DNA from: Branchiostoma floridae
Taxonomy: Eukaryota; Chordata; Leptocardii; Amphioxiformes; Branchiostomatidae
DNA: 64,000 bases
Direction of reading: 5' to 3'
Assembly (NCBI RefSeq): GCF_000003815.2
Contig: NC_049984.1
Coordinates: forward strand, 27,918,445 to 27,982,444
The translations under genes and the position numbers were made by a program. The first letter of the stretch is position 1; every line of letters starts with the position of its first letter. The notes below the pieces were generated by a model, which made no database searches, was not told the origin of the DNA, and saw nothing but the letters and a program-made list of their open reading frames with translations. Positions 10,344-23,283 of this stretch are shown piece after piece.

Positions 10344-10496
10344 GTGTCCGTCTTCTTCCTTGAACTGAAAGAAAACATTTACAGGACATTACTTGTTACG
10401 TAAAACCTCCTTGGTTATGTTTTTTTTTAAATCTTCAGTCAATATGATGAGCACTAAACTATTTCATAGTTAAAAGCATCAACAGCAGAATCTTAC

Positions 10497-10559
10497 CACG
10501 TTGGGTTCCACATTGCCTTTTCTCTGGTGCTGCCCAGTTCTTGTAGAATCCTTCAGCAG
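10497..10559 (-). CDS. Candidate small exon
   Basis: Acceptor AATCAACACAG and donor ACGTG/GTAAGA bound an open segment with GFYKNWAAPEKRQCG. It lies just upstream of the Cys-rich exon and could join it. Product unknown. Confidence 0.35.
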
Positions 10560-10893
10560 CTGTGTTGATTAGTACAAGTAAAATTATGTGTGATCATGTA
10601 ATCAGTCATAAGTGTAATAGGTGGTCTTATAGTAGAACTTTACTCAATTGGGACAATTTACTCACACATTGAGCAAAAATAAAGAAAAAAGTGACCTAGT
10701 TGTGTGGCACGTTCTTGTTTGTTCTCTTCTTCCTTCGGTGTTAGGGAGGCGATGGTGTTAACGCTTTTTGTGAGGCTGGAATCTGTCAGTGCTGTTACTG
10801 CTGCATGCTCTACAGTGTACCTGGGTTAAGAAATGAATGTCTTAGGTGTCAGTGGATTTTTCCAGCACTCAATATGTTTACTATTAGCCAACA

Positions 10894-11450
10894 CTATCTA
10901 GATCTGTTGCTCACTGCACGTAGAAACCTATTTCCAAAGAAAGAGGACAGAAAGGTATGCACTGTAGTTTTCAATGACATTAACAAAAATTCACTGTCAC
11001 TATCCTCTTCAGTCTCCTCATCTCTAAGTGGATGTACTCCATCTTCCATGTCATCTTCTCCCTCGTCTTCTGACCACATACGTCCCTCCGACACGTCACT
11101 TCCCTCCGATAAATCACTTTCCTCCACTACTTCACTTCCACCTCACTTTCTTGCACTACCTCACCTCCCTCCTGTAACTCACTTTCCTCTTGTGCTTCAC
11201 TGTTATCTACACCCCCCTGCCCAACATTCAGGTATCCCTTCCCTACATAGTGTACGTCTGGCACATCTCTTTTGCTAGGTTCGGTAGACCTTATCCTAGT
11301 GTATCTAGCATGAGGGTTCTTTGCAATCAGGGCTTCCACCGTCGGCTGGCATCGGTCAATGATCCTGGTGAGTCGCTTTGACCGCTAGGATGGTCGCCTG
11401 ACCACCCATGTCTTCTCCCGCTCCTCATCGGTTTCTTCATCCGACATGAG
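10894..11450 (-). pseudogene. Acidic, TE-associated-like ORF with premature stop
   Basis: Reading down the minus strand there is LMSDEETDEEREKTWVVRRP, then an in-frame TAG where related proteins have W followed by R-S. After it comes RLTRIIDRCQPTVEALIAK, and then a purine-rich tract (about 10990-11215) coding for Glu/Ser/Asp repeats in two frames. The M-S-D-E-E...R-R-P-x-W-R-S arrangement recalls short ORFs common in transposon-rich aquatic invertebrate and fish genomes. The acidic tract is low complexity, so its frame is uncertain. Confidence 0.4.
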
Positions 11451-11459
11451 GTCAGGCTT

Positions 11460-13035
11460 GGCTTTCCTCAAGTTAAACAATTTCAAGAAATCTATTGTAT
11501 TACGACAATGTCACATCCCACTATTACTTTGGCCATGGAATTGGAAAATAGCCATGAAACAAACAAGACTAGCCTACAATAAATTCATATTCATCCCATT
11601 GTGTAACTGTCGGTTCCAATTAAGTGAGCAAAGACATGACACCAGGTTGGTACGTACCAAGTGGAAAGTTCCTCAACAATCCTCGTAAATTCTCAGTCTA
11701 AACGAAAAATCAGTGCTATATTCTTGTGTGGTTTGGTGAGAAACCACGAGACTTATCCGGCGATTCAAGATGGCACAAAACCTTCTTTCTTTGGGCTACA
11801 TTTCTGCGCCTTAAACTCAGAAAAAATGGATGCTCACATGCTCACAAGAAGGAAAGAAATATTACTTGCCCCATGGTTAATTTTTCTGTTGGTTCAAGCA
11901 TGAATGGACTTCAGATATTTGAAAATAAAGCACATGAAGACAACATTGCAGAGCCTTGTGGTTAAAAGCTATTATGTATCTATTACATTCTTCTTCTTCT
12001 ATTATGTATCTATTATGTTATGAGTTCTCAGACGTGGAATACAGACAAACGTGTCCATCATATGACCCAGGTCGGGTTACTATGTTGAACAATCTTACGT
12101 CAAAGTCGAGTCTAGCACTGTTAGTAAGCAAAATCAGTAACATAACATCTTCAATAGTTAACATATAGATTTGGTAACAAGTTTTTAGCGTGCGTTCGTC
12201 TTATTTACAATGTTTGTTAACCCCTATCCCACATCCCTGGTACTTGACCTCTGCCGGCTAACTTAATTGCAGCAGTTACCCGATCTCCCACTCTGGCCAG
12301 CTGACGGAACTTCGAGGATCCGTCCGTTGCTAGGAACATGAACTAATTGCTGTCTGTCTAGCCTAGGATACAAAAACATTTAAGTCTATGCGGGGTGGTA
12401 GGTGGTCACGGGAACAAAATAAATCAATTTTTAAAAAAAATGAACAAATGTTTTACTAATTAGCCAAAAATCATAATCATAACCCTAGTCCAAATCAGTC
12501 AACATGCAACGATTAAAGCTGTTGCATGTTGTCTCTAAATGTGCTCATATATGGAGAGCGTTTTGCAGTTTCGGTGATGTCGATCCATAAGACCTGTCCT
12601 GAAACCATCAGTGACCTCCTTACTCCGTCTTTTCTGTCTCTAGGAACCACAAGTTTGTTAACGATTGCCTGGTTGTCTTGTTTATGTTAATAAATATGCT
12701 GAATAGAATATAATATCTAGTGATAAAACAATAGAAATTATCGGACAAACTCAAACAAAGACACGGTTTGGCAGAAAAAAGGAAAAAGTTTAATCAGGAA
12801 AAACTTTTTTCGAAGAAAACACAGTACCAGTACTACTTAAACAACAATCACATTCCTAGAATTAAAAAAAAAAAAAACATTTGGCGGAGAAAGGGGTGGT
12901 GGAGGGTGAAAGGAAGAGCAGAACAAAACCGAGCGACCCGCCTGCCAAGTAATTCTCGAGTGACGTCACGCTCACGTGGTCCGGGTCAAAGGGGAAACGG
13001 GCCACACGAAGACAGATCGAGTTTGCGATGAATTA
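11460..13035. other. No supported gene
   Basis: AT-rich spacer. Holds a direct TTATGTATCTATTA repeat at about 11971-12014, an A-run at 12863-12875 and a purine-rich tract at 12880-12930. Confidence 0.5.
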
Positions 13036-13383
13036 GGCACGATCTACACACAGTTTTTCCCGATATCGGCGAGCCTACAACCATTCGCCGACAGCTTTTT
13101 TTCATCGTCTAGATGGAACTGCTATATCGCCATTACGATATCCGGAAATTTTCTCCCGAAAGGTCCGGACCATTCGTACGAAAGCTTAGCAGGGGTCCCC
13201 GACAGCTTCCGCACGCGTGTAGATGTGTCCCGACTTCGGGAAGGCTCATTAGCATACAACGCAGGCTCATTAGGCTATATAGCTGTTTATGACTGCAAGC
13301 GCCACGGGTGTCCCGCGGCCAGCGTTCCAGATCCCTCCCGACACATCCACCGATATCGGTATAAACTGTGTATAGATTGGGCC
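13036..13383. mobile_element. PIF/Harbinger-like MITE, 348 bp
   Basis: Imperfect terminal inverted repeats of about 35 bp begin GGC(A/C)C(G/A)ATCTA and run through ACACAGTTT to CCGATATCGG. A TTA lies directly on each side (13033-13035, 13384-13386). A TWA duplication with GG-starting termini is the pattern of PIF/Harbinger elements. No transposase ORF; the interior is GC-richer than the flanks. Confidence 0.7.
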
Positions 13384-13389
13384 TTAACA

Positions 13390-15655
13390 AAAATTACAAG
13401 GTGAAATTTTTCTCAAATATATTTTTTTCCCGTTATAATTTGAAAATTCAAAACTTTATGTCATACATGTTGCCAATAAAGTTAAAGTTGCTATGTAGTA
13501 CTTTGTTATCTGTTACAGTTGCTCTGGTGACAAGGTGTACTGCACTGACTTTCTCTTCTTGTTGGTGAGCTGGAGTGAGTCTGGATGATGCGGCGTCAGA
13601 CTGGACTGGTTACCATTTGCAGACATGGCAGGATCTGTGAGTTTCATTGTCAGGCAAAACTCAGATAACTGGGGGGGGGGACTTTGCAATAAAATGAAAT
13701 GGAATAGAATGTTGTCAATACAGAATATGCACAAGATATTTTCTTTGTGACAACAAATTCTGGTAATATGCCTTTAGTTCTAAAAACACACTGGCCGAGC
13801 TATGAGTTAAAGTCAACAATTAAAATAGTGCATACATGTGCTAGTTGCACAGCTGAACCTAATGGCACTAAGTACCATAACGAAACACAAATGTATTTTG
13901 ATGTTATGAAGTGCTCAAAGACTTACCAAGTAGGATTCTACTGCTGATGCTTCAGGATACCTGTTGCTTGTGACCTTTCCTGCGATGATATGCATGAACC
14001 GTTCGAAGATGATTCAACATCCAAGTATTCCTCCAAGTAGTCTCGCACGTGTGTCAGCATATGAACTACTGAAACCTACCCTTCCAAAGCTCAGTCATAC
14101 AGATGAAGCAGAGGAGAAATGCAGGAGAAACACACCAGGCAAAAAAAAGAACTATTTCCTGTGTGTATCCTGCCTTTTTTACCCAGTCAGAGAGCTTCTA
14201 ATGTTTGTTTTAGAGGACATACAACGGACAACTTTCCTTTTCGCCAATTAGAGACAGTGAGTCTTATGTGTGCCTGTTGTGATTCTTGGTAATCAATCAC
14301 CCTAAGAGGAGAGCTGGGCTGAGCTGATGGTCAACAGGCTCTTATCCTTATCTCTGCAGCTGATTAAAGGTAAAAAATCAATTATCCATGCACTGCCAGC
14401 ACTGCCAGGGCATTGTGGATAGAATATCTCTGATTGAATTGTATATGCCTGTATAGGTTGTCTGTATTCTAAACCAATGATTGATAATGAACTGAAAGTT
14501 ATAAACCCAAAGTTCAACATGAAAGTCTAGTTTGACTGAGACAAAGGTCTAGTTTGACAGAGGCAGTGTTAAATCCACAGGGTATTGCAGTGATTGGCAT
14601 AACAATGGGGTGCCTGAGACAGGATCTGTTTCTAAGGACATTTCTCCAGGTCCTACTTCTACTTCTCTTCAAAGACAATGACACTATGTTATTTAGGCAA
14701 AATAACCTTCTAGTAGGCCAAAGTTAATTAATGGCACAGGGGGGGGGGGGTGTTCTACAATTTAACCTGTAGCCATCAGACTGGCAAGAAAGAATCTACT
14801 ACTAGTAGGAAGAATGCCATGAACATTTTCAAAGCAATTAGTGGTCATTAGTCGGACACAAAGTTAACCCTAATACGTTTACAACATGTTTCTCATGAAG
14901 TTACATGTATGAGGGCCATCTAAGATGTATTAATGGGTGGAGAGTTTGTTGATGTTTCCCTGGGACTGGATCAGGGGATTGCAAGTCTGCCAGGGATGAC
15001 CCAGTCACTAAAAGGTCAACCATATTTTCTTTCACGACCTCTGACGTGTCCTGCTGTGACACTAGCTGCCTGGCAGAAAATGTGACGAAAGGAAAAGTGA
15101 ACAAAATCAAGTCAGACCAAATGAAACAGTGCTGTACACTATAATTGTGTACTAAGTAAATACACTAACATCTTTGAGACATCTATAGTAATCTTAGTTT
15201 TAGACTTATAAACTCTCTATTATAATCTAACCACAAATATAAAAAGTTAGCACTTGAAAAAGACAAAACATTGTCTGGGCCCTGTACCTATAAAATCAGT
15301 TGTACAGTGCACATGTACATGTAGCTGTGTTTCTATCAGTGATTACCGCACGATATATCTATTTATGTCTACTAAAAAATGAAAATTTCATTAATCTCTG
15401 ACAGCATAAAGACATGTGTCAGTCAATCTCTGAGTTTCATGTTACGATAACCTTTTCAAAGTGTACTGATTCACAGTGTTCTAATTAATGCTGTTCATAA
15501 AAACGGTTGCTCTGACTTTGATGGATTTGAGACACTTTTCATGCTAATTTGCATTTTTAGATTTAAAATTGACACAGCTGTTCAGAGTTCATCTGTGCTT
15601 TAAGTATTCATTCAACTGATAACTGAAATGTCACAATTCTGATCAAAAATTGCTA
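13390..15655. other. No supported gene
   Basis: Noncoding spacer with poly-G runs at about 13671-13680 and 14741-14751. All ORFs are short and compositionally unconvincing. Confidence 0.5.
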
Positions 15656-15665
15656 CCAACATGAA

Positions 15666-17193
15666 GGGTTCGATGAAAGAGCTGGGCTGGGCCCCTGGCC
15701 TGTCTACCTGGCCTGTCTACCTGGCCTGGCTATCACGTCAGGCCACCAAGATCCCCCCGTTCATACCCTCAGAAATTTTCAGCCTCTCATCTAGCTGCGC
15801 CCTCAAGTGGAAATAGACAAATTGCCGAGAGCATGTTCTTAGTGCATTGTCAAGCCACCTACTAGCAAGTTAAACTGATATCTATTCAACGTTACTTGTC
15901 TGAATTTAAATTTCTAAGGGTCTGCAAATAGATAAACAATAACATTATCAAAGGGAGAAAGAAATGACGCTTGTGGTTGATGTTGAGAACAACGATACCA
16001 TACTCACAGTGTAACATTTGATCTAGTGGCAAATAGTACAACAGGCAGTTTGGCCAAACAAAGGAGGTCATATTTAGGTCACCACGTAACTGCAGGCCTG
16101 GTTATGGCAGAAACGGGTGCTGTCAAAGGATTGGACTTTGACTTGACATTTTCCCCTTCACGTCATTAAAGGTTTGAAGATTGAATATTTAGTCTTCAAT
16201 GTACATAACAAGAACGGACTGCTTTAAAACAAGGCTGGAATACAGCAGTTTGTTTTTCATTATTAGCAAATGTTAGTTTAACACACTGCTTTAGGGATCT
16301 GAGCCGTCTGCTGTTTTCTCCCCCAGACAACTCTCTAAGGGAACTAAGCGCCGAGCATGTGGCCCCGGTCATCTCAGGCGCTTCGCCTGTCATGTCTCTT
16401 TTGCAGCAACAGGCGCTTATCCAGGGACAAAATAGTTGATTGAGAGGCATAGTAATTGCTACTCTTTAGCCCTGTCAGAGATCTCAGCCTGGCGGTGCCT
16501 TGACTGACCCTTTGAGGAAGTAGAAATATAACTCTGTCTGGGAGGTATTAGGCCTTTGTACCAGCCAGAAATACAAGTACCACAGTTTGTGTCTTTTTGA
16601 TCTGTCATCGACTAGCCCGTACAACGCAAAGAGAAGTAATGTGCATGACGTGCTGTTTAGAGGTAAAACAACACTTTCCTCTCCCAGTCCCTGGAGCCAA
16701 CAATCTCCGCCTATTCCAAAACAGAGTTCCCCAGTTGTTTCTCTGACCCTTGTATGACATCATCATCATAATGATTGTGTGACATCCAGGCCACAGAAAT
16801 GGCTGGGGAGGGGAAACCCACCAGACCAAGGAAACTCTGCTCTTTGGAAAACTTTGTACACTTAAGTACTGGAAAGTCTTAAATGACCGACTTGCCTGGT
16901 ACGATCCTAGGTACTAACTAGTATATAGACAAGAAGAACAGATTGGATTAGGGAAGTAACGTTATACCTGGACGGATTAGATGGAAGCAAATGCTTGGTT
17001 CCTGGTAGACACACTCCGAGCAGAGTGTTAGAGAAATCATGCCTGACTGTGTCTTACACTAGGTTCACCAGCACTAACCAAATTTGTCAAAGGTTTCATA
17101 CAAAGACCACAAGTTCTTCTGAACCATATGTTCTTCTAAACCACTGTCGCACTTTTCTGCTCTTTTCGTCACAGTATTTATCACACAAGTCTA
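15666..17193 (+). repeat. Left arm of the foldback element
   Basis: Pairs with 18163-19625. Near the tip, CCTGTCTACCTGG-type repeats at about 15694-15725 are duplicated here but not in the right arm. Confidence 0.85.
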
Positions 17194-18162
17194 AAGTAAA
17201 GTACCACAGTTTGTGTCTTTATTATATATCTGGGGTGAAACAACGTTTTCCTTGATTTTTTTGTTTAAACCCCAAACCGTTCGTCCAGAGCGCATGTTTC
17301 AGCTTCACCACCTTGCCCTTGGGGACCGGAGAGATGCTCCTGGCTGGAGCAGAAAATCGGGGCACAGCCAGTCTGTGAGAGAGCAATTATTTCTTCCCTG
17401 TACGCTTTGACATCTGGTCCTCACATCCTGCCCTGTATCCCAGAACAGCCTGATAGTGTTCTCACACTGTTATCTATATTTTTTCATGTTATTGTTTTGC
17501 AATATCAGACTCTAAAAGCCCTTTTTCCATAGTTTTGCATGTAGCATTGTAGGTGGTAAAGGTTTTAGCAAGGAGGTTATTAGTTATGACTTTTGTACTG
17601 CTGCCTCCTGGTAAAATGCTGTACAGGCCTTTTTTCACAGGAGCCAGTAGAATCTTTAATGGTCTAATGAAAAATTATGGTCTGTTAACAGCTTGGAGAA
17701 TGTCATCGGTTATTCTAAAAGAAATACGCTATATACCAAATACAGTTTTTGAATGAAGTACATTACAAATTTAGGACAAGCTACTTTGATCATTCACAGT
17801 CTCAATGTATGTATCGCAAGCTAACAGAAACTGTGAATGTAAAAAGAGGAGCCATATACTCGTACACCAGTATTTGCGTTAGATAAGCATAGAAATAACA
17901 TCACAAAGGCAAGAAAGTCTCCATATCATAACTACCAACACAAAACTACAAGATCATAAATATGAGCTACACTTGGTGGGTTCCTGGTAGACACAGTCCA
18001 ACAGAGCAGAGTGTCAGAGAAATCATGCCTCAGACTGCGTCTTACACCAGGCAGAAATGATTAGGGTATAAGGGCAAGTATTCTCTAGCCTTATATTTTC
18101 GGCGTTCTGTCTAAGAACAATGGTGTGAAAAAATCTCAGGGCAAAATACATCATTTTTTCTA
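17194..18162. repeat. Central spacer of the foldback element
   Basis: Contains a third, short copy of arm sequence at about 17988-18050 (GGTAGACACAGTCCAACAGA) and a copy of CACAGTTTGTGTCTTT near 17205, which shows internal rearrangement. No coding region is supported. Confidence 0.6.
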
Positions 18163-19625
18163 TAGACTTGTGTGATATATACTGTGACGAAAAGAGCAGG
18201 AAGTTTGGATAAGTTGACACTACAAAACGTAATGGTCCAGAAGAACATATGGTTCAGAAGGTCTTGTGGTCCTTGTATGGAACCTTTGACAAATTTGGGT
18301 AGTGCTGGTGAACCTAGTGTAACTTTGTGTAGCACGGTCAGGCATGATTTCTCTAACACTCTGCTCTGTTGGACTGTGTCTACCAGGGACCAAGCATTTG
18401 CTTCCATCTAATCCATCCAGGTATAACGTTACTTCCCTAATCCATTCTGTTCTTCTTGTTTGTATATCTAGGATCGTACCAGGCAAGTCGGTCATTTAAG
18501 ACTTTCCAGTACTTTCTGTACAAAGTTTTCTGAAGAGCAGAGTTTCATGGTCTGGTGGGTTTCCCCTCCCCAGCCATTTCTGTGGCCTTGATGTCACACA
18601 GGGGTCATGGGTGGAGATTGTTGGCTCCCGGGGACTGGGAGAGGAAAGTGTTGTTTTACCTCTAAACAGCACGTCATGCACATTACTTCTCTTTGCGTTG
18701 TACGGGCTAGTCGATGACAGATCAAAAAGACACAAACTGTGGTACTTGTATTTCTGGCTGGTACAAAGGCCTAATACCTCCCAGACAGAGAATATATTTC
18801 TACTTCCTCAAAGGGCCAGTCAAGGCACCGCCAGGCTGAGATCTCTGACAGGGCTAAAGAGTAGCAATTACTATGCCTCTCAATCAACTATTTTGTCCCT
18901 GGATAAGCGCCTGTTGCTGCAAAAGAGACATGACAGGCGAAGCGCCTGAGATGACCGGGACCACATGCTCGGCGCTTAGTTCCCTTAGAGAGTTGTCTGG
19001 GGGAGAAAACAGCAGATGGCTCAGATCCTTAAAGCAGTGTGTTAAACTAACATTTGCTAATAATGAAAAACAAACTGCTGTATTCCAGCCTTGTTTTAAA
19101 GCAGTCCGTCCTTGTTATGTGCATTGAAGACTAAATATTCAATCTTCAAACCTTTGATGACGTGAAGGGGAAAATGTCAAGTCAAAGTCCAATCCTTTGA
19201 CAGCACCCGTTTCTGCCATAACCAGGCCTGCAGTTACGTGGTGACCTAAATATGACCTCCTTTGTTTGGCCAAACTGCCTGTTGTACGATTTGCCACTAG
19301 ATCAAATGTTACACTGTGAGTATAGTATCGTTGTTCTCAACATCAACCACAAGCGTCATTTCTTTCTCCCTTAATGTTTATCTATTTGCAGACCCTTAGA
19401 AATTTAAATTCAGACATGTAACGTTGAATAGAAATCAGTTTTATATCTTGCTAGTAGGTGGCTTGACAATGCACTAAGTACATGCTCTCGGCAATTTGTC
19501 TATATTCCACTAGAGGGCGCAGCTAGATTAGAGGCTGAAAATTTCGGAGGGTATGAACGGGGGGATCTTGGTGGCCTGACGTGATAGCCAGGCCAGGGGC
19601 CCAGCCCAGCTCTTTCATCGAACCC
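18163..19625 (-). repeat. Right arm of the foldback element
   Basis: Inverted copy of 15666-17193, ending at the 10-bp duplication at 19626-19635. Confidence 0.85.
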
Positions 19626-19639
19626 CCAACATGAACAGT

Positions 19640-22050
19640 GCATTTTATCATGTTTTGTGGGCCCAAGTACAAGTGGAGTGGTGGTTTGGGAGCTTGGTTT
19701 GCCAGTGGTGGTTGGGGGGTGGTCAGGAATAAGAAAGTCAATTGAATTTTAACCATGCCATATTATCACTTACTCCAGCTACATGTAGTATCCAGCCTAC
19801 ATATAAGTTAACTTCACCCCAAGGCTGACTACTGACACCCCCTTCACACGGCCACACGTTTATATGGATTGGTCTGTTATGAATAGGTAACTTTATATTC
19901 AATTTAAGAAAGAAAGGCAGCTTACTAGTATACAAGTTGAAAACTGATGAAGAGAAAAACAGGGCTGTGTCAAAGGGGTACATGTTTGGTCTCTTACATG
20001 CAGTGCTTGGATAATTGATATGCTACACATAGTTAGCCCCGCAGATAGTGATTGGTTTACATAGGCCTTTTACTGGCTGTTGTGTCCTAAGTAGGGATGA
20101 CGCCTTACATCAAAAAGGCTTGGTTTTCCCATCCAAAGACTAGGTCCCATCTCTCTCTGTCTTGTTCACCAGTAGTATATCTCTCATCTATCTTGCCTGT
20201 CATCCTTACACAAACAAAGATGTTGAAATACTGTTAGGTAGCCATCAGGACATCAGCTACTGGTCATAGATAAAGGGGTCTGTGGGCCATTGTCAGTATA
20301 AAACAGTTGTGGATATTGTAGTCCTACTCAATGTGACAGTTAAGTAAACTAAAGGGAACTCATTTCAACAATAGTTTTAGTAGTCTAAGTAAATGAAGGA
20401 CTATTGATCAATAGAGCACTTCAACATACATCGTACTCATGTACATAATACATCTATAGCCTGTGTGCAGCTCTCAGGAACTGTCTTATAGTAGATGCAA
20501 TTGTGTCTTCCCTACACTTTCAATGTAAGGTGGCAAAAAGCACATGAAAAATGGAACCACAACTAATATTAGAAGAAAATTGCAATTCACAGAAGCACCA
20601 GGAATGATCAGCTAAGTAATACAGACATTACCTCCTGTAGTCAGAGAAGTATCCTCTGTTTGTTTGAGTTAGTTCTGCCAGATGAGCCATGTAATAAGGA
20701 AATTAGGGAGCTCCTCAAGTCCAAACACCAATGGTGACAGATGTGGGTCAGTGTAGAGGGGTGTCAGGTCATGCTATCTTTGTCAATGATGCCTGTTTCT
20801 TTTTCAGAGTCTGTATTCTACATGCCTTATCAAACCTTGCCATACCCTGTACCTAGTACCTAATAGCTCTATACAAAGCCCATGTACAGGTTGGAAGAAA
20901 CCCCCTTCTATATACCTAGCCCCCCTGCTCTGTTACTTGTACACAGCCTGGCCAGGCCTGGCCCAGAAGCTTGGACTGTATCATGTGACATACCTAGGGC
21001 TGAGTCATGTGACTGGCCTAGTACAGCCACTCGTAAGGGTATGTCTGAACTATAGTCAATCAAAGAAGTGTGATGGGCACAGTTTGCCCTCTTCACACTC
21101 AGTAGTGAAATCACCTTGTTTTAGACGTAATTGGGCTTAAACCAAATAGATGTTCCTGAATTTCCAATTAGGGGTTATAGCGTAGACTTGTTATGCAAGT
21201 ATGAAATACAGGAATTCTGTCTTGAATTTGACCACTCAGATATTATTATTATTATAAATGCTTACCTTTTTTAAATGTAACACGGCAGCACAATTCAGGG
21301 TCTTACTGACCCAGCTACCTGTACCGTGCAGTTGGGTAAGAAATAAACCATTATGATGATTACCTGGCTATTTAGAAAACTAAGTTGTATATGCAGCTTT
21401 TAGGTTACCAAAACTCAGAGTCACATAGCCTGATTTAAGCAAGCTTCTATATGGCCCGCCGCCCACCCAACATTGCTGCCAGTTCCAGCTCTGGACAGCA
21501 GAATCACCCAAACTTGTGAATTCAAGGCATCTCTTCCTTTCCTGGTTATAGCTTTGACCTCCACCTCTGACATATATCTACCATTTTGAGGCATTTGTCC
21601 TTTTAAATGCCGGAAATAGCGTTTCAGATTTCGGATTCAAAATTTACCTGGACATATCTTGCACTGACAAACTTTGCTGGCAGATGAAGCACATATGGAT
21701 GTCGCCATGTGGGATAACAGGAAGATCTATAATACTGTACATAGGTGGTCCTAGCTAGCTAGGACAGGGCCACCTCACATATGGTTCTAATAAGAGTTCA
21801 ATAAAGGGACAGACCCCAGGTCTGTACACAGCAGTTCTGACCAGGTAACCAGAGAGTGAACGTTTCATTCTTATTCTCCCCTACAAGAGTGACAGAAAAA
21901 TTAAGTATGGGCGGTAACCCACGACCCTAACATATTTTCACCAGTGCACGAAAGGTGCAAGCCGTTGCAAGGGAGGTCCAGATAGAGAAACCTAAGATGA
22001 GCTCATTTTCTGCATTTTCCTGAAACTGAAGCAAAGTTTGATATTGTATC
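19640..22050. other. No supported gene
   Basis: About 2.4 kb of noncoding sequence. No splice-bounded ORF or inverted repeat was seen. Confidence 0.5.
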
Positions 22051-22052
22051 TA

Positions 22053-23283
22053 CACTCGGCACAAAAAGTTTGGAATATCAACCTTGGTATATCATATTTC
22101 CATTATTTATGTATTCTATATGTACTATATGTATTATATACCAATAGAAAGCTTGTGCGATTTTCTTTCCTATCGTATCAAACTTATTATGATTGTAAAC
22201 ACATGAAACGAGCACAAGGCCTGCTTACGTGAGTGGGTCGCGAAAAAAAGTGCCCAAATTCCCCTACTTCTGTTCAACACTGTATCGTCCTGTTGATATT
22301 GGCACGTGTGTCACTGGTTCAGTCAATCCTCTTTTTACCTCAGTTTGTATACGGAACATACAAGGTTTTGGTACACTTGAGTAGAGTTCATCTGCCCTTT
22401 CGATAGTTGGATGGCAACGTGGATGCGGCAAGGAGAACCGCACGCTGACAAGGCAAGAGTAACTTTCGGCATTTGGTGGTGGAGGCAGCGTCATGGTGTG
22501 GGGCGGTATAACCACCATAGGGTAAACAAGACTCGTCATCATTCCGGGCAAATTAATGTGGTGACATATAGGGACACCATCCTCCATCCAGTAGCAACAT
22601 TCTACCTCTTCAATATTGGACCAAACACAGAGCAAGGACCATTGGATGCTCGAGCACAGTCTTCCACAGGGTGGAATAGCCTTCCTACGGCTTATGGCTA
22701 GCACTCGATTGATCACCTCTTGCCATGGTTCAGATTTTTTGCTTGAACAAAGAGTAATAGTAGCTTTGATTGACATGTCCTGTTTATTCAACTTGCCTTC
22801 ATTCACAAGTCAATACTGACGGAAGAAAATGAGCAGAATGGAGTGATTGACTTTAGTAGGGTAATTTTGGCACTTTATCTTTAGGACCCCTGTACGTAAG
22901 CGGGCCTAGTCCTCGTTCCATGAATTTACACTCATAAAATACTCTACTCATATATGCTAAAAAGAAACTTGGATGTTCTGTATACCAAACGTTAGGTGAT
23001 AAAAGGATTGATTGTATCATTGTCACCCGCGGCCATAACAACGGTTGAACCGGACGATACAGTTTTGAACAGAAACGGGGGAATTTGGGCACTTTTTTTC
23101 GTGACCCACTCACGTTAGCAGGCCTAGTGTATGTTCTATGAGTTAACAATGATAATGAGTTTGATACCATTGGAAAGAAAATCATGCAAGCTTTCTATAG
23201 ATATATAATATATTGAAATTGATGCAGAAACAACATAAATATGATCAACCGAAGTTGATATTCCAAACTTTTTGTGCTGAGTG
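22053..23283 (+). mobile_element. Mariner/Tc1-like element, 1231 bp
   Basis: The ends are inverted repeats starting CACTC(G/A)GCACAAAAAG; the outer 30 bp differ at one position and similarity continues for about 240 bp (22053-22295 against 23040-23283). TA flanks both ends (22051-22052, 23284-23285), as expected for Tc1/mariner insertion. The interior carries a plus-strand transposase relic at about 22440-22740. A diverged extra copy of the inner repeat (GGCCCGCTTACGT region) lies at 22860-22920. Confidence 0.85.
22440..22740 (+). pseudogene. Tc1/mariner transposase relic
   Basis: One plus frame reads GGGGSVMVWGGITTIG, the conserved catalytic-domain block of Tc1-like transposases, then TRLVIIPGKL. 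The match continues in another frame as VTYRDTILHPVATFYL. The TAA after TTIG and the frame change show it is dead. The N-terminal HTH domain and the final acidic residue were not found. This is the only clear plus-strand TE coding relic in the window. Confidence 0.7.

Larger units (their letters stand above)
9000..10364 (-). pseudogene. Cys-rich exon interrupted by a LINE
   Basis: On the minus strand an acceptor (TGTTTTCTTTCAG) opens an exon at 10364 reading QGRRRT. After 10354 the reading is broken by the LINE at 9152-10343. It resumes at the second copy of the 11-bp duplication (9141-9151) with THKGQQCANGLCHQ, then LRCGAKKCRQCCKK and LRCCDVGGH. At least ten cysteines lie in about 45 residues, suggesting a metal-binding or disulphide-rich module. 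The family is not recognised. It shares its strand with exon candidates at 10497-10559 and with the acidic ORF upstream. Confidence 0.55.
15666..19625. mobile_element. Long-arm foldback element with 10-bp target duplication
   Basis: Arms of about 1.5 kb (15666-17193 and 18163-19625) are inverted copies with high identity over their whole length. The tips read GGGTTCGATGAAAGAGC in both. CCAACATGAA lies directly outside each tip (15656-15665, 19626-19635). Very long inverted repeats with 9-11-bp duplications are typical of Mutator-like or Foldback elements. No transposase is visible in the arms or in the ~970-bp centre, so it is non-autonomous. The ORFs that mirror each other in the arms are a result of the repeat and not genes. 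Confidence 0.8.

Noticed and set aside
10805-11278. 157-codon plus ORF with a Ser-rich run
   Set aside because: Antisense of the acidic Glu/Ser/Asp repeat on the minus strand.
15666-19625. Mirror-image ORFs (for example 16196-16450 minus and 18873-19127 plus)
   Set aside because: They are identical because they lie in the two arms of an inverted repeat; composition and lack of domains argue against coding.
22264-22806. 180-codon minus ORF inside the mariner element
   Set aside because: Antisense shadow of the plus-strand transposase relic.
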